Shown here piece by piece: positions 45,948-56,465 of a stretch of DNA of 57,735 nt. Each line of letters starts with the position of its first letter. Positions within the stretch are counted from its first letter, which is position 1. Position numbers and translations under genes: made by a program. The stretch comes from Actinomycetota bacterium (GTDB lineage: Bacteria; Actinomycetota; Acidimicrobiia; IMCC26256; PALSA-610). Location of the stretch: contig PLBO01000064.1 in NCBI GenBank assembly GCA_003134555.1, forward strand, positions 1 through 57,735, read 5' to 3'. Below the pieces are notes generated by a model. It was given only the letters and a program-made list of their open reading frames with translations, made no database searches and had not been told where the DNA came from.

Positions 45948-46492
45948 GCGACCTCCGTCACCTCGTGCTTGCCGCGTTGACGGTCGCGGTAGGCCTTCAG
46001 CATCCCCTTCGTCGACACCTCTTCGGCCGACTTGCCCCGCAGACGCGCGACGTCGTCGGGCCGCCGCAGTGAGCGCAGACCTTGCATGGTCGCCCGCGCG
46101 ACGTTGATCGCGTTCGACGAGCCGAGCGACTTGGCGAGCACGTCGTGGATGCCCGCGGCCTCGAGGATCGCGCGCGCCGCGCCGCCGGCGATCACACCGG
46201 TACCCGGCGCCGCCGGCTTCATGAGTACGCGGGCGGCGTCGTGCTCACCGAGTATCACGTGCGTGATCGTGGAGCCCGCGAGTGGAACCGCGTAGAAGTT
46301 CTTCCTCGCCTCTTCCATGCCCTTTTGGATTGCGGCGGGTACTTCTTTGGCCTTGCCGTAGCCGAGACCGACGTTCCCGTTGCCGTCGCCGACGACGACC
46401 AGCGCGGTGAACGAGAAGCGCCGGCCACCTTTGACGACCTTCGCGACGCGGTTGATCGAGATCACGCGTTCGTCGTACTGACCTTCAGCCAT
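45944..46492 (-). CDS. rpsE: 30S ribosomal protein S5
   Basis: The 182-residue protein has [32 protein letters not shown] and [20 protein letters not shown]. Its stop overlaps the rpmD ATG. A C-terminal [12 protein letters not shown] extension is present. Confidence 0.98.
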   Translation of the reverse strand: MAEGQYDERVISINRVAKVVKGGRRFSFTALVVVGDGNGNVGLGYGKAKEVPAAIQKGMEEARKNFYAVPLAGSTITHVILGEHDAARVLMKPAAPGTGVIAGGAARAILEAAGIHDVLAKSLGSSNAINVARATMQGLRSLRRPDDVARLRGKSAEEVSTKGMLKAYRDRQRGKHEVTEVA

Positions 46493-46506
46493 GAGAACCC
46501 AATCCC

Positions 46507-46863
46507 TTAGAGAGTCAACCCGGCCTCGCGGGCGCCGTCGGCGACCGCGGCGACCCGACCGTGATACTTGAAACCGCCTCGATCGAAAACCACCGTGGTG
46601 ATGCCGGCCGCCTGGGCCCGCTCACCGACCAGTTTCCCGATCTTCTTCGCGGCCTCGACCGTCGAGGTCGTGCCGCCCCGCACGTCGGCCTCCATCGTCG
46701 ACGCGCTCGCGAGCGTTCGCCCGGTGAGATCGTCGATCGCCTGGACGTAGATGTGCTTGCTCGAACGGAAGACCGCGAGGCGCGGCCGTTCCGCGGTTCC
46801 GGTGACCTTCTTGCGTACCCGGCGGTGACGCCGGTCGCGATGATCGGATTTCGTGAGGCTCAT
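46507..46863 (-). CDS. rplR: 50S ribosomal protein L18
   Basis: The 118-residue 5S rRNA-binding protein has [20 protein letters not shown] and [24 protein letters not shown]. It lies between rplF and rpsE with 14-bp gaps. Confidence 0.97.
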   Translation of the reverse strand: MSLTKSDHRDRRHRRVRKKVTGTAERPRLAVFRSSKHIYVQAIDDLTGRTLASASTMEADVRGGTTSTVEAAKKIGKLVGERAQAAGITTVVFDRGGFKYHGRVAAVADGAREAGLTL

Positions 46864-46877
46864 GACGGAACCCTCTG

Positions 46878-47417
46878 CTACTTCGCCGACTTGCCGGCTT
46901 TACGCCGGATGTGCTCACCGGCGTAACGGATGCCCTTGCCCTTGTACGGCTCGGGTTTGCGGATCTTGCGGATGTCGGCCGCAACCTGGCCGACGAGTTG
47001 TTTGTCGTGACCGCGCACGACGATGCGCGTGGGCTGCGGCACCTCGAACGTGACACCTTCGGGAGCGTCGAATCGAACCGTATGCGAGAACCCGACCGAC
47101 AGCTCGATCGCGTTCGGGCCCTGGGCCTGGGCCCGGTAGCCGACGCCGACGATCTCGAGCTCCTTCGAGAACCCGTCGGAGACGCCGATCACCATGTTCG
47201 CGATCAACGACCGCTGCAGCCCGTGCAATGAACGGTTCGAACGCGTGTCGTCGGCGCGCGTCACGTTCAGCGCGTCGCCGTCGTGCGCGATCGAGACGTC
47301 ACCGACCAGACGGTGCTCGAGCTGACCCTTCGGTCCCTTCACCCGCACCGCGACACCGTCGATCGTCACCTCGACGCCACTCGGGAGGGTGATCGGTTGC
47401 TTACCGATACGCGACAT
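46878..47417 (-). CDS. rplF: 50S ribosomal protein L6
   Basis: The 179-residue protein starts [17 protein letters not shown] and ends [25 protein letters not shown], the L6 signature. It follows rpsH by 12 bp. Confidence 0.98.
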   Translation of the reverse strand: MSRIGKQPITLPSGVEVTIDGVAVRVKGPKGQLEHRLVGDVSIAHDGDALNVTRADDTRSNRSLHGLQRSLIANMVIGVSDGFSKELEIVGVGYRAQAQGPNAIELSVGFSHTVRFDAPEGVTFEVPQPTRIVVRGHDKQLVGQVAADIRKIRKPEPYKGKGIRYAGEHIRRKAGKSAK

Positions 47418-47429
47418 GACGCAGCTCCG

Positions 47430-47834
47430 CTACCAGACCTGGCACAGGATCTCGCCGCCCACGCGGCGCTCACGCGCCTCGCGATCGGTCAAGAGACCCT
47501 GATTGGTGGACAAGATCGCGATTCCCATACCGCCGAGAACCCGCGGGACACCGTCGGCCTTCGAGTAGACGCGCAGGCCGGGACGCGACACGCGCTTCAA
47601 TCCGGAGATCGTGCGGCGCCGGTCGCTCGAGTACTTCATCTTGATCGTCAGGCGCTTCCCCGGACGGGTCGGGTCGGCCACGACGTCGAAGCCAGTGATG
47701 TAACCCTCGCGCTCCAGTATCAGCGCGACGGCTTCCTTCAGCTTCGACGACGGCATGGCGACGTCGTCGTGGAACGCGACGTTCGCGTTCCTGATACGGG
47801 TCAGCATGTCGGCGATCGGGTCGGTCATCGTCAC
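47430..47834 (-). CDS. rpsH: 30S ribosomal protein S8
   Basis: The 134-residue protein has [21 protein letters not shown] and the C-terminal GISTNQG-like segment ([29 protein letters not shown]). GTG at 47834 is better placed behind the poly-G ribosome site than the ATG two codons later. S8 is the spc operon repressor in E. coli; no target site is identified. Confidence 0.97.
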   Translation of the reverse strand: MTMTDPIADMLTRIRNANVAFHDDVAMPSSKLKEAVALILEREGYITGFDVVADPTRPGKRLTIKMKYSSDRRRTISGLKRVSRPGLRVYSKADGVPRVLGGMGIAILSTNQGLLTDREARERRVGGEILCQVW

Positions 47835-47850
47835 TGTGCGTTCCCCCCCG

Positions 47851-48036
47851 TCACCATGAGCTCTTCGTCATACCGGGGATCTCCCCAGCGTGAGCCATCT
47901 GCCGGAGACAGAGTCGACATAGGCCGAAGTCGCGATAGACCGAGCGAGCTCGGCCGCACCGGCGACACCGCGTGTAACCGCGCACCTTGAACTTCGGCTT
48001 CGCCTGTTGCTTGTTGACGAGTGCTTTCTTGGCCAT
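47851..48036 (-). CDS. rpsN: 30S ribosomal protein S14, zinc (type Z)
   Basis: The 61-residue protein has [20 protein letters not shown] and [19 protein letters not shown], i.e. two CxxC pairs (Cys24, 27, 40, 43) binding zinc. The ATG at 48036 gives the family start [10 protein letters not shown]. The position between rplE and rpsH is canonical. Confidence 0.97.
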   Translation of the reverse strand: MAKKALVNKQQAKPKFKVRGYTRCRRCGRARSVYRDFGLCRLCLRQMAHAGEIPGMTKSSW

Positions 48037-48040
48037 CGAT

Positions 48041-48613
48041 TCACCCCTGCCCGTCGCGGCGGAACGGGAACCCGAGCACACGCAGGAGCGCGCGGCCCTG
48101 GTCGTCGGTCTCCGCTGTGGTCACGATCGTCACGTTCATGCCGCGAACGCTGTCGATCTTGTCGTAGTCGATCTCGGGGAACACGAGCTGTTCGTTGAGT
48201 CCGAACGTGTAGTTCCCGTGTCCGTCGAATTGTTTGGGAGGCATCCCTCGGAAATCGCGGATGCGCGGGATCGCGAGACTCACGAGCCGGTCGTAGAACT
48301 CCCACATCCGGTCGCCCCGCAACGTCACCTTGGCGCCGATCTCGTTGCCCTCACGGAGCTTGAAGTTCGCGATCGACTTCTTGGCCTTGGTCACCAGCGG
48401 CTTCTGCCCCGTGATGATGGTGAGGTCGGTGACCGCGCCGTCGAGCAACGAACGCTGCTGGGTCGCGCGACCGACGCCCATGTTCACGACGATCTTGACC
48501 GGTTGAGGAACCTGCATGACGTTGTCGAGCCCGAGCTCGCTCTGCAGCTGGGGCTTCAGGTCGGTCTCGAACCGCTGCTTCAAACGAGGTGATGCAGTGG
48601 TGGTCGTGGCCAT
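48041..48613 (-). CDS. rplE: 50S ribosomal protein L5
   Basis: The 190-residue 5S rRNA-binding protein has [49 protein letters not shown] and the C-terminal LRVLGFPFR. Its ATG shares one base with the rplX stop (TGATG). Confidence 0.98.
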   Translation of the reverse strand: MATTTTASPRLKQRFETDLKPQLQSELGLDNVMQVPQPVKIVVNMGVGRATQQRSLLDGAVTDLTIITGQKPLVTKAKKSIANFKLREGNEIGAKVTLRGDRMWEFYDRLVSLAIPRIRDFRGMPPKQFDGHGNYTFGLNEQLVFPEIDYDKIDSVRGMNVTIVTTAETDDQGRALLRVLGFPFRRDGQG

Positions 48614-48918
48614 CAGATCTCACCTCCGCACTTGCGACAGATCCGGTGCTTCACACCGTCGTCGGCGAAGCGGTAGCCGATGCGCGTCGCGCCGCACTCC
48701 TTGCACCAGAGTGCGACGTTCGAGACGTGGACCGGCATCTCCTTGTCGATGATGCCGCCCTGCATGACCTGGCCGCGCGGCTTCGTGTGCCGCTTCACCA
48801 TGTTCACGCCGTCGACGATCACCTTGTCGGAGTCGGTGATGACGCGGGTGATCGTGCCGCGCCGGCCGACGTCCTTGCCCGCGAGCACCACGACCTCGTC
48901 ACCCTTTTTCACCTTCAT
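48613..48918 (-). CDS. rplX: 50S ribosomal protein L24 with C-terminal zinc ribbon
   Basis: The 101-residue protein has the KOW motif [17 protein letters not shown] and [25 protein letters not shown]. The C terminus holds two CxxC pairs (WCKECGA and CRKCGGE), a zinc-binding variant also known in thermophiles and some other bacteria. The ATG at 48918 fits; a longer frame upstream overlaps rplN. Confidence 0.97.
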   Translation of the reverse strand: MKVKKGDEVVVLAGKDVGRRGTITRVITDSDKVIVDGVNMVKRHTKPRGQVMQGGIIDKEMPVHVSNVALWCKECGATRIGYRFADDGVKHRICRKCGGEI

Positions 48919-48920
48919 GG

Positions 48921-49289
48921 CTACAACACCTCCGGGGCGAGCGACACGATCCGCATGAAGCGGCGGTCGCGCAGCTCGCGTCCGACCGGACCGAAGATGC
49001 GCGTGCCTCGCGGCTGCATCTGGTCGTTGATCAACACCGCGGCGTTCTCGTCGAAGCGGATGTAGCTGCCGTCGGGACGGCGCTTCTCCTTCTTCGTGCG
49101 CACGACGACACACTTGACGACGTCGCCCTTCTTCACCGAAGCGCCCGGAACCGCGTCCTTCACGGTCGCGACGAAGATGTCGCCGATACTCGCGTACCGC
49201 CGGCGCGTTCCGCCGAGAACCTTGATGCACAGCACCTCGCGCGCGCCCGAGTTGTCGGCCACCTTCAACCGCGATTCCTGTTGGATCAT
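48921..49289 (-). CDS. rplN: 50S ribosomal protein L14
   Basis: The 122-residue protein starts [19 protein letters not shown] and has [17 protein letters not shown] and [29 protein letters not shown]. The ATG overlaps the rpsQ stop (ATGA). Confidence 0.98.
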   Translation of the reverse strand: MIQQESRLKVADNSGAREVLCIKVLGGTRRRYASIGDIFVATVKDAVPGASVKKGDVVKCVVVRTKKEKRRPDGSYIRFDENAAVLINDQMQPRGTRIFGPVGRELRDRRFMRIVSLAPEVL

Positions 49290-49576
49290 CGCGCGCGCTC
49301 CAGAACTTCGACGACGCGCCAGCGCTTCTGCTTCGAGAGGCGGCGCGTCTCGGCCACCCGCACGCGGTCGCCCTCGCGCACGTCGTTCGTCTCGTCGTGT
49401 GCATAGAGCCGCTTCGTGCGTTGCATCGTCTTTTGGTAGCGACGGTGTCGAACGCGGTCGACGACCGCGACAACCACGGTCTTGTCCATCTTCGTCGACA
49501 CCGCGATGCCTTCTCGCACCTTCCGGGCATTCGACCGTTTCTCGTTCGCGTCGTTGGTGGCCTCGTCGTCGGCCAT
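49286..49576 (-). CDS. rpsQ: 30S ribosomal protein S17
   Basis: The 96-residue protein contains [22 protein letters not shown] and [27 protein letters not shown]. The ATG at 49576 shares a base with the rpmC stop; GTG one codon earlier is an alternative. A ~20-residue acidic/polar N-terminal extension precedes the core. Confidence 0.97.
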   Translation of the reverse strand: MADDEATNDANEKRSNARKVREGIAVSTKMDKTVVVAVVDRVRHRRYQKTMQRTKRLYAHDETNDVREGDRVRVAETRRLSKQKRWRVVEVLERAR

Positions 49577-49797
49577 CACGCCTCCTGCCGATCGGCTTCG
49601 TGCGCCAAGATCTCGCGCTCACGCATCAAGGTGTGAATGCGCGCGATCTCGCGCTTGTAGTTCGTTATCTCCGAGGTGCCGTCGAGCTGGCCCGTCGCGA
49701 GATCGAGCCGGCGCTTCCACAGCTCCTGCTTCGCCTCGGACAGACGGTCGACGAGTGTCTCGTCGGTCAGCTCTCGCAAGTCGTTCGCCTTGGTCAT
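49576..49797 (-). CDS. rpmC: 50S ribosomal protein L29
   Basis: The 73-residue two-helix protein has [31 protein letters not shown] and [14 protein letters not shown]. It lies two bp after rplP and overlaps rpsQ. Confidence 0.96.
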   Translation of the reverse strand: MTKANDLRELTDETLVDRLSEAKQELWKRRLDLATGQLDGTSEITNYKREIARIHTLMREREILAHEADRQEA

Positions 49798-49799
49798 CG

Positions 49800-50216
49800 C
49801 TACACCTCTTCCTCACGCACGATGAACCGCGCGCGCATCGGAAGCTTGTGAATGGCGAGCCGCATCGCCTCGCGTGCGATCGGTTCCGGAACACCGGACA
49901 GCTCGAACAGCACCCGGCCCGGCTTCACGACCGCGACCCACTTCTCCGGGTTGCCTTTACCCGAGCCCATGCGCGTCTCGGCCGGCTTCTGCGTGATCGG
50001 CTTGTCGGGAAAGACGTTGATCCACACCTTGCCGCCCCGCTTGATGTGACGCGTCATCGCGATACGGGCGGCCTCGATCTGGCGGTTCGTGAGCCAGCCG
50101 GGTTCCAACGCCTGAATGCCGAACTCGCCGAAGGCGAGGCGCGTCCCACCCTTGGCCATGCCGGTGAGCCGACCTCGTTGCACCTTGCGGTGACGAACCT
50201 TGCGGGGCATCAACAT
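49800..50216 (-). CDS. rplP: 50S ribosomal protein L16
   Basis: The 138-residue protein starts [19 protein letters not shown] and has [55 protein letters not shown]. Normal length and position. Confidence 0.98.
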   Translation of the reverse strand: MLMPRKVRHRKVQRGRLTGMAKGGTRLAFGEFGIQALEPGWLTNRQIEAARIAMTRHIKRGGKVWINVFPDKPITQKPAETRMGSGKGNPEKWVAVVKPGRVLFELSGVPEPIAREAMRLAIHKLPMRARFIVREEEV

Positions 50217-50225
50217 CGTGTCGAC

Positions 50226-51167
50226 CTACTCCTCGCCGCCGCGGAAGTGCGGGGTCTCGTGGTGTTCACGCGTGCGGCGCTCGATCTCTTCTTCTTCGGC
50301 GAGGAGTCGCTCGAGCTCGGGGTCGGCCTCGCCGAGCAGCGGCTTCGCGGGAAGGTCCTCGCCCCCCTCGCCGGTGTCGGTCGTGCCCTCGGGCGTCACG
50401 ACCGGTTCGCCGTCGTCGGCCTTGCGCCGCCGGCCGCCACCCGCGCTGACCACCCGGCGGACGCCGGGCTGACCCGCGGTCTCGCCCACGGCCATCGCGG
50501 CTTCGCGCGCGATCTTGTCCTCGACCGCGCTCTTGTAGGGAAGGATGTCGCCCTTGTAGATCCAGACCTTGACTCCGATGCGCCCGAACGTGGTGCGCGC
50601 CTCGGCGAGGCCGTAGTCGACGTCGGCGCGCAATGTGTGCAGGGGCACGCGTCCTTCGCGGTACCACTCCTTGCGACTCATCTCGGCGCCGCCCAGCCGA
50701 CCACTGCATTGCACCCGCACGCCGAGCGCGCCGGCCTTCATCGCGGTCTGCACCGCGCGCTTCATCGCGCGCCGGAACGACACTCGACCGGTGAGCTGGT
50801 CGGCGACGCCCTGGGCCAGCAACATCGCGTCGATCTCGGGTTGCTTGATCTCTTGGATGTTGAACTGGATCTTCGGGTTGCCACTGATCTTGCGCAGCCC
50901 CTCGCGCAGGCGCTCGGCCTCCGCGCCGCGCCGACCGATCACGATGCCCGGCCGCGCCGTGTACACGTCGATCCGCAGGCGGTCGCCGGTGCGCTCGATC
51001 TCGACGCGGCTGACGGCCGCGCGCTCGAGCTGACGCCGCAGGTAGTCGCGGATCTTCCAGTCCTCGATCAGCGACTCGCGGTATTCCTTCTTGCCCGCGA
51101 TCCACCGTGATTTCCACTCGGTGGTGATACCGAGCCGGAACCCGTACGGGTTGACTTTCTGACCCAT
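50226..51167 (-). CDS. rpsC: 30S ribosomal protein S3 with acidic C-terminal extension
   Basis: The first ~215 of 313 residues are canonical S3: [16 protein letters not shown] domain [15 protein letters not shown], and [20 protein letters not shown]. The remaining ~95 residues are low-complexity, with a basic patch ([10 protein letters not shown]) and then a Glu-rich stretch ([21 protein letters not shown]). Tails of variable length are common on actinobacterial S3, but this one is long. The start is two bp after rplV. Confidence 0.97.
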   Translation of the reverse strand: MGQKVNPYGFRLGITTEWKSRWIAGKKEYRESLIEDWKIRDYLRRQLERAAVSRVEIERTGDRLRIDVYTARPGIVIGRRGAEAERLREGLRKISGNPKIQFNIQEIKQPEIDAMLLAQGVADQLTGRVSFRRAMKRAVQTAMKAGALGVRVQCSGRLGGAEMSRKEWYREGRVPLHTLRADVDYGLAEARTTFGRIGVKVWIYKGDILPYKSAVEDKIAREAAMAVGETAGQPGVRRVVSAGGGRRRKADDGEPVVTPEGTTDTGEGGEDLPAKPLLGEADPELERLLAEEEEIERRTREHHETPHFRGGEE

Positions 51168-51169
51168 GA

Positions 51170-51766
51170 CTATTCCTTCTCAGCTTCCGGCTCGGATTCG
51201 GTCGCTTCGTCGACCGCGGCGTCGTCGACACCCACCTCGTCGACCGCGACCTCGTCGACCTCGGGCTCCCCGACCTCTTCGGTCTCGGGCTCGGGCTCGG
51301 TGGCACGTGAACGCCGCACCCGCTCGGCTCGCCGCCGCTGCGCGACCGCGGCACCGCGCCCGGTCGCCTCCTCGCGCCGTTGCCGCACTTCGAGCTCGTC
51401 GGCCGCGAACCGCTCGAGCACGATCGTCACGTGCGAGGTCCGCTTGCGGATCCGAAAGTAACGCCCACGGGCGCGCGGCTGGCCGTGCTTGCGCGTCGGA
51501 CCTTCGTCGGCCCAGGCGAGCGCCACGAAGAGCTCGTCGGCGGGCAGCGCGCTGTTGTGCTCGGCGTTCGCGATGGCCGAGCCGAGCAGCTTCAGCACGT
51601 CGTCGGCCGCGTCCTTCTCGCAGAGCTGCAGCAGGCGCTCCGCGTCGCCGACCGGGAGCCCGCGCACGAGCTCGAGCACCTGACGCACCTTGTACGGCGA
51701 TGTGTGCAGGTATCGAACCGTGGCGCGTGCGCCGGGGTTCGCCGGCTTGGTGGTCGTGTTCGCCAT
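51170..51766 (-). CDS. rplV: 50S ribosomal protein L22 with acidic C-terminal extension
   Basis: The core (~1-125) has [31 protein letters not shown] and the hairpin [33 protein letters not shown]. About 70 extra residues follow: an Arg/Ala-rich segment and then an acidic repeat-like tail of [18 protein letters not shown] type. The ATG shares a base with the rpsS stop. The tail would project from the ribosome surface if core placement is normal. Confidence 0.96.
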   Translation of the reverse strand: MANTTTKPANPGARATVRYLHTSPYKVRQVLELVRGLPVGDAERLLQLCEKDAADDVLKLLGSAIANAEHNSALPADELFVALAWADEGPTRKHGQPRARGRYFRIRKRTSHVTIVLERFAADELEVRQRREEATGRGAAVAQRRRAERVRRSRATEPEPETEEVGEPEVDEVAVDEVGVDDAAVDEATESEPEAEKE

Positions 51767-52044
51767 CAGCGCCTGCTCGATCGCTCTTGGCCGGCGTGGT
51801 AACGGAATACGCGGGTGGGCGCGAATTCGCCGAGCTTGTGACCGACCATCGCCTCGGTGACGTAGACGGGCACGTGCTTGCGACCGTCGTGGACCGCGAG
51901 CGTGTGACCGACCATGTCGGGCGTGACCGTGCTGCGCCGCGACCAGGTCTTGATGACCTTGCGGTCGCCGGCCGCGTTCATCGCATCCACCTTCTCGCGA
52001 AGGTGGTCGTCGATGAACGGACCTTTCTTCAAGCTGCGCGGCAT
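51766..52044 (-). CDS. rpsS: 30S ribosomal protein S19
   Basis: The 92-residue protein starts [15 protein letters not shown] and has [29 protein letters not shown] and [11 protein letters not shown]. It follows rplB by five bp. Confidence 0.98.
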   Translation of the reverse strand: MPRSLKKGPFIDDHLREKVDAMNAAGDRKVIKTWSRRSTVTPDMVGHTLAVHDGRKHVPVYVTEAMVGHKLGEFAPTRVFRYHAGQERSSRR

Positions 52045-52049
52045 GAGAA

Positions 52050-52886
52050 CTACCTCCGTGCGCCGCGCGTACGACGCCGGCGGATGATGAGCTTGTCGCT
52101 CGACTTGCCCTTCTTGCGGGTACGACCTTCGGGCTTGCCCCACGGCGACACCGGGTGCCGGCCACCGGAGCTCTTGCCCTCGCCACCACCCAACGGGTGG
52201 TCGACCGGGTTCATCGCGACACCGCGGGTGTGCGGCCGCTTGCCCTGCCAGCGGTTGCGACCGGCCTTGCCGATCGAGATCAGGCCGGCCTCGCTGTTGC
52301 CGACCGAACCGACCGTGGCGCGGCAGTCGATCGGCACGCGCCGCATCTCGGTCGAGGGCAACCGGAGCGTCGCGAACAGACCTTCCTTGGCGATGAGTTG
52401 GATCGCGGTGCCCGCGCCCCGGCCCATCTTGGCGCCGCCGCCCGGCTTGAGCTCGACGTTGTGCACCGTGGTACCGACGGGGATGTAGCGCAACGGCAAC
52501 GCGTTGCCGACGCGGATCTCGCTGCCCTGGCCGCTCTGCACCAGGGCGCCGACCTCGAGTCCCTGCGGGGCGATGATGTAGCGCTTCTCGCCGTCGAGGT
52601 AGTGCAACAGCGCGAGGCGCGCGTTGCGATTGGGGTCGTACTCGATCGCCGCGACCTTGGCGGGCACGCCGTCCTTGTTCCGGCGGAAGTCGACGATGCG
52701 ATAGCGCTGCTTGTGACCGCCACCACGGTGACGAGCGGTCATGCGACCGTACGAGTTGCGTCCGCCGGTCTTGGGCTTCGGCTTCGTCAGCGACTTCTCC
52801 GGCTTGGTCTTGGTGACCTCGGCGAAGTCGGACGACGTCTGGAACCGGCGCCCCGGACTCGTCGGTTTGCGTTTGCGGATAGGCAC
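52050..52886 (-). CDS. rplB: 50S ribosomal protein L2
   Basis: The 278-residue protein has [33 protein letters not shown] and [23 protein letters not shown], including the conserved His of the peptidyl-transferase region loop. The start is GTG at [14 protein letters not shown]; the longer frame overlaps rplW. Confidence 0.98.
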   Translation of the reverse strand: MPIRKRKPTSPGRRFQTSSDFAEVTKTKPEKSLTKPKPKTGGRNSYGRMTARHRGGGHKQRYRIVDFRRNKDGVPAKVAAIEYDPNRNARLALLHYLDGEKRYIIAPQGLEVGALVQSGQGSEIRVGNALPLRYIPVGTTVHNVELKPGGGAKMGRGAGTAIQLIAKEGLFATLRLPSTEMRRVPIDCRATVGSVGNSEAGLISIGKAGRNRWQGKRPHTRGVAMNPVDHPLGGGEGKSSGGRHPVSPWGKPEGRTRKKGKSSDKLIIRRRRTRGARR

Positions 52887-52888
52887 CG

Positions 52889-53185
52889 TCAGCTCCCGAA
52901 GATGTCGATGCGTTCCTCGCCGGCGGCGAGGGTGACGATGGCCCGCTTCTGGCGCGCCGGCGCGTTCCACGCACCGGTGTTGCGGTTGCGCGAGCGCTTG
53001 GCCTTGCGGTTGATGGTGTGGACCTTCTCGACCCGACGCGCGAACAGCTGCTCGACCGCCTTGCGGATCTCGATCTTGTTCGCACCCGGCGCGACGACGA
53101 ACGTGTAGACGTTGAGGTCGTAGCCCGCGTACGACTTCTCCGACACGACGGGCTTGATGATGATGTCGCGCGGGTCCTTATTCAT
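52889..53185 (-). CDS. rplW: 50S ribosomal protein L23
   Basis: The 98-residue protein starts [19 protein letters not shown] and has [22 protein letters not shown]. The ATG overlaps the rplD end (ATGAATAA). It forms the tunnel-exit docking site for trigger factor and SRP. Confidence 0.97.
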   Translation of the reverse strand: MNKDPRDIIIKPVVSEKSYAGYDLNVYTFVVAPGANKIEIRKAVEQLFARRVEKVHTINRKAKRSRNRNTGAWNAPARQKRAIVTLAAGEERIDIFGS

Positions 53186-53852
53186 CGTCGCCGCCTTCCG
53201 CACCCGAGCGACCGAGGCGGGCGACGGTGGTCTCGAGCGACGCCTCCGAGAAGACGATCCAGTCGTTCAGGAGCACGTCGTACGTGTTCAACTCTTCCGG
53301 CAGCACGATCTGCACGCGCTCGCCGAGGTTGCGCATCGACTTCCACGCGACGTCGTCGGTACGGAAAAGCACGACCATCACGCGCGCCTCGCGCTCGCCC
53401 TTGGTGCGCAGGCCGACCGCCTCGAGCAGCTTCACGGCGTCCTTCGTCTTCGGCAGGTCGATGGCCCAGTCGTCGACCACCATGACCTTGCTCTCGGCGG
53501 CTCGGTCGGAGAGCGCCGACAAGAGCGCGAGCCGCACCATCTTCTTGGGGGTGCGCTGCGAGTAGTCGCGCGGCTTGGGGCCGTGCGCCACGCCGCCACC
53601 GCGCCATTGCGGCGCCCGGATCGATCCCTGACGGGCGCGGCCGGTGCCCTTTTGGCGCCACGGCTTCGCACCGCCGCCGCGCACCTCGGCGCGGGTCTTG
53701 GTGCTGTGCGTTCCCGCCCGCTTGGCCGCGAGCTGCGCGGTGACCACCTGGTGCATCACCGCGACATTGGGCTCGATGCCGAAGATCTCGTCGGGCAGCT
53801 CGACGGTGCCGCCGTCGGCGCCCGTCGCGGTCTTCATCGTGAGGGAGCTCAC
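53178..53852 (-). CDS. rplD: 50S ribosomal protein L4
   Basis: The 224-residue protein has [26 protein letters not shown] and [18 protein letters not shown] at 53852 is the likely start, with AGGAG seven bases upstream and a GTGA overlap with rplC; the ATG five codons later is an alternative. L4 represses the S10 operon in E. coli by binding its leader. The C-terminal tail is acidic. Confidence 0.96.
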   Translation of the reverse strand: MSSLTMKTATGADGGTVELPDEIFGIEPNVAVMHQVVTAQLAAKRAGTHSTKTRAEVRGGGAKPWRQKGTGRARQGSIRAPQWRGGGVAHGPKPRDYSQRTPKKMVRLALLSALSDRAAESKVMVVDDWAIDLPKTKDAVKLLEAVGLRTKGEREARVMVVLFRTDDVAWKSMRNLGERVQIVLPEELNTYDVLLNDWIVFSEASLETTVARLGRSGAEGGDDE

Positions 53853-54496
53853 GCTTTGACTCCTGACTTCACGGCGTTGCGAACGAAGACGATTCCGCCT
53901 GCCGCACCCGGGACCGCGCCGCGCAGGAGCAACAGGTTGCGCTCCGCGTCGCCTTCGACGACCTGCAGGTTGAGCGTCGTGGTGCGCACGTTGCCCATCT
54001 GTCCGGCCATCTTCATACCCTTGAACACACGCGCCGGTGTGGCGCACGCACCGATCGAACCCGGCGCCCGGTGCTTCTTGTGGTTACCGTGCGACGCGCC
54101 CTGGCCCGAGAAGTTGTGACGCTTCATCACGCCCGCGAAGCCGTGGCCCTTGCTGATGCCGGTCACGTCGACGCGCTCGCCGGCCGCGAACACGTCGGCC
54201 TTGAGTATCTGTCCGAGCTCGAATCCGGAGAGGTCGACGACCCGCAACTCCGCGAGGTATTTCGTCGGGTCGGCGTTCGCCGCCTTCAGGTGGCCGAGCT
54301 CGGGCTTCGACAGGCGCTGCGATTTGGTCTCGCCGAAGGCGAGTTGCACCGCGGCGTAGCCATCGCGCTCGGGGGTCTTGATCTGGACCACGCGGCAGGG
54401 CCCGGCCTCGATGACGGTGACCGGGATGATCCGGTTCCCCTCGTCGAAGACCTGGGTCATGCCGAGTTTTCGGCCCAGGATCCCTTTGTTCGCCAT
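53849..54496 (-). CDS. rplC: 50S ribosomal protein L3
   Basis: The 215-residue protein starts [21 protein letters not shown] and has [34 protein letters not shown], which contains the conserved loop reaching the peptidyl-transferase centre. CGGAG precedes the ATG. Unlike most bacteria it is not directly behind rpsJ: a 283-bp non-coding region and a membrane-protein gene intervene. Confidence 0.98.
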   Translation of the reverse strand: MANKGILGRKLGMTQVFDEGNRIIPVTVIEAGPCRVVQIKTPERDGYAAVQLAFGETKSQRLSKPELGHLKAANADPTKYLAELRVVDLSGFELGQILKADVFAAGERVDVTGISKGHGFAGVMKRHNFSGQGASHGNHKKHRAPGSIGACATPARVFKGMKMAGQMGNVRTTTLNLQVVEGDAERNLLLLRGAVPGAAGGIVFVRNAVKSGVKA

Positions 54497-54551
54497 TGTC
54501 GACTCCGGTGACGTCTCGCTCGTAGGCTGCGAAGGTTCCGCGCCCACGCGA

Positions 54552-54582
54552 ACGCTCCGCTCGGAGTTCCCGGGCGGAGCGT
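54552..54582 (-). promoter_or_regulatory. Inverted repeat in the rplC leader
   Basis: ACGCTCCGC and GCGGAGCGT form a 9-bp perfect stem around 13 bases, ending 55 bases before the rplC ATG. It may be an RNA hairpin with a regulatory role such as autogenous control by a ribosomal protein. The role is inference. Confidence 0.4.
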
Positions 54583-54628
54583 GATCTCGGTTGTGCCGCG
54601 CGGTTCCGCCGGAAACGGGGCCTACGCG

Positions 54629-54661
54629 GGCCTCGGTTGATGTCGCGTCGCACCCGAGGCC
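54629..54661 (-). promoter_or_regulatory. Second inverted repeat between the DUF2079 gene and rplC
   Basis: GGCCTCGG and CCGAGGCC form an 8-bp stem around 17 bases. It could be part of the rplC leader or a weak terminator after the membrane-protein gene. No T-run is present. Confidence 0.35.
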
Positions 54662-54709
54662 GGGGGGGCAACGCGGCGGGTCGCGATGTGCGGCCCGGAG
54701 AGCCCGATG

Positions 54710-54715
54710 ATGCTA
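54710..54715 (-). promoter_or_regulatory. Candidate -10 box upstream of rplC
   Basis: TAGCAT on the minus strand fits TANNNT. The hexamer 17 bp upstream (TGGCGA) matches TTGACA at only three positions. If used, it would give a ~205-base leader to rplC containing both inverted repeats. Confidence 0.28.
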
Positions 54716-54779
54716 GCAACTCGCCAACCGGCTCGCCATCCGGCGGCGCCCCACACTTCCGTCCCCAGGGGGGTCGACG

Positions 54780-56465
54780 TCATCCGCCCGACTTCAGGTC
54801 GGGTTGGAGCGCGTCGAGTGACGGGCGCGAGAAGCATTCGCCTTCGGGTGGATTGGGTCCGAGTGGGCGTGTGGGCGGATGAACGCGCCTCGCGACCAAG
54901 ATGGACTGTTCCTCCGACACGACGGAGAACTCACCGGACAGAAGGTCCGAGAGCAACACGCGATCGCGGGCGCCGAGCAAGTTCCGATCGAGCACCAGGT
55001 ACTCGACCTTCGCCGGATCGTCGAGGTGCTCGCCCCGGACACCCCAGTTGATGTTGCACCACGGGACCGGGAACTCGTAGATCCGCTCGCGGTGCGTCAT
55101 GTGCGTGTCGATGTTGTACGCGACGCTCGCCGCGGCTCGGGCCGGCACCGTCTTCACGGCCTTCGCCTTGATCGCCACGCGCGGGTCGGGACTCAACGGC
55201 CAGGTGCCGTCGTGGTAGTGCCGTGAATACTGGGCACAGCCCAACATCACGCTCGCGACGACCGCGGCGGCGAGCACCACCGACACCATCGACGCCTGCG
55301 TCGCCAGCCGCTCTCTTGACCGGTTCGATATCCACGCGATCGCCTCGACGGTCGCGACCGCGCAACCGGCGACGACCATCGCCGAGTAATGGAACCGGTA
55401 GTCGCGCGTGTACGGGAACGACGAGACGACGTTGATGAATATGGTCGGCCCCGCGATCGCCAGCACCCGGAGGTCGAAGAGCGGCGCGAACGCCCACGGG
55501 GTGAGCACGTTCCAGTACCACGTGTTGCGGTCCTTCTCGGTGGCGAGATGCCACGTCTTCGACGGATGGCGCAGGGAGTTGAAGGCGACCTCGGTCGGAG
55601 ACTTGCCGAGGTCGCCGAAGAAACTGTCGTAGAACGGTCCGATCCCGTTCTCGGCGGGAATGAGCACGCGCGTCGCGAAGAAGAAATAGGCGGTCGACGC
55701 CGCCGCGACGATCGCGCCCCGGCGCCGGTCGCCGCGGAACCACATGACGACGCCGAGTACCGCGACCGCGAGCGCGACGTCCTCCTTGCAGATGACGGCG
55801 AGGATCGCGGCGACCGTGAACCATCTCCAACGGCGGTTGCGCGCGGCCCAGTACGCGAAGAGCAAAGGCCCGACCGCGACCGCGTCGGGGTGGAAGAACT
55901 CCCACGTGAGCCATTGGTACGTGGGATTGAGGAGCAGCGTCGCCGCGAGCGCGACCCCGGCCCATTTCGACCGCAACAGGTCGCGCCCGAGCAGGAAGAT
56001 CGCCACCGCGCCGCTCGCCTGCGCCAGGACCTGCACGACCAGCAGGAAGATCGGTCCGGCGCCCAACCAGTAGAACGGCGCGAGGAGCAACAAGAAGACG
56101 TTCGCGTGATGGCCGAAGAGCTCGAGCCCACGAATCGTCACGAACGGGTCCTTGGCCCGCGAGAGCAGCCAAGTGCCCTGGTCGTAGATGCCGAGGTCGA
56201 AGCCGAACGTGCCGAAGCGGTCGTAGCGCAGCATCGGGAGCCGGATGAACTCGGCCGACCACAGCGTGACGAGGACGGCGAGGACGCTCTCCGGCAGCCC
56301 CCAGGCTTCGACGATGCGCCCCAGACGAGACGAGGTCGGGGTTTCCGGCGGGTCGGTTGCCGCGTCCTTCGTTAGGGGCGCGTCGACGTCGTCGGAGACG
56401 ACATCCGGGGAGGCGGCGGCCTCCGAGGACGTGGTGGCTCTGTCGCCGGCGGCCACCTCGTCCAC
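54780..56465 (-). CDS. DUF2079-type polytopic membrane protein
   Basis: The 561-residue protein has a ~50-residue disordered acidic N terminus and about ten hydrophobic segments. DRFGTFGFDLGIYDQGTWLLSRAKDPF followed by ELFGHHANVFLLLLAPFYWLG is the DUF2079 signature, and WEFFHPDAVAVGPLLFAYWAA with KEDVALAVAVLG also fits. The family resembles GT-C glycosyltransferases and is mostly uncharacterised. The C-terminal ~130 residues are soluble. The GTG start lacks a ribosome site. It lies 40 bp after rpsJ, inside the S10 operon. Confidence 0.85.
   Translation of the reverse strand: MDEVAAGDRATTSSEAAASPDVVSDDVDAPLTKDAATDPPETPTSSRLGRIVEAWGLPESVLAVLVTLWSAEFIRLPMLRYDRFGTFGFDLGIYDQGTWLLSRAKDPFVTIRGLELFGHHANVFLLLLAPFYWLGAGPIFLLVVQVLAQASGAVAIFLLGRDLLRSKWAGVALAATLLLNPTYQWLTWEFFHPDAVAVGPLLFAYWAARNRRWRWFTVAAILAVICKEDVALAVAVLGVVMWFRGDRRRGAIVAAASTAYFFFATRVLIPAENGIGPFYDSFFGDLGKSPTEVAFNSLRHPSKTWHLATEKDRNTWYWNVLTPWAFAPLFDLRVLAIAGPTIFINVVSSFPYTRDYRFHYSAMVVAGCAVATVEAIAWISNRSRERLATQASMVSVVLAAAVVASVMLGCAQYSRHYHDGTWPLSPDPRVAIKAKAVKTVPARAAASVAYNIDTHMTHRERIYEFPVPWCNINWGVRGEHLDDPAKVEYLVLDRNLLGARDRVLLSDLLSGEFSVVSEEQSILVARRVHPPTRPLGPNPPEGECFSRPSLDALQPDLKSGG

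Noticed and set aside
46878-47990. Possible extra genes on the plus strand of the ribosomal operon
   Set aside because: All plus-strand frames in the superoperon are shadows of recognised ribosomal proteins.
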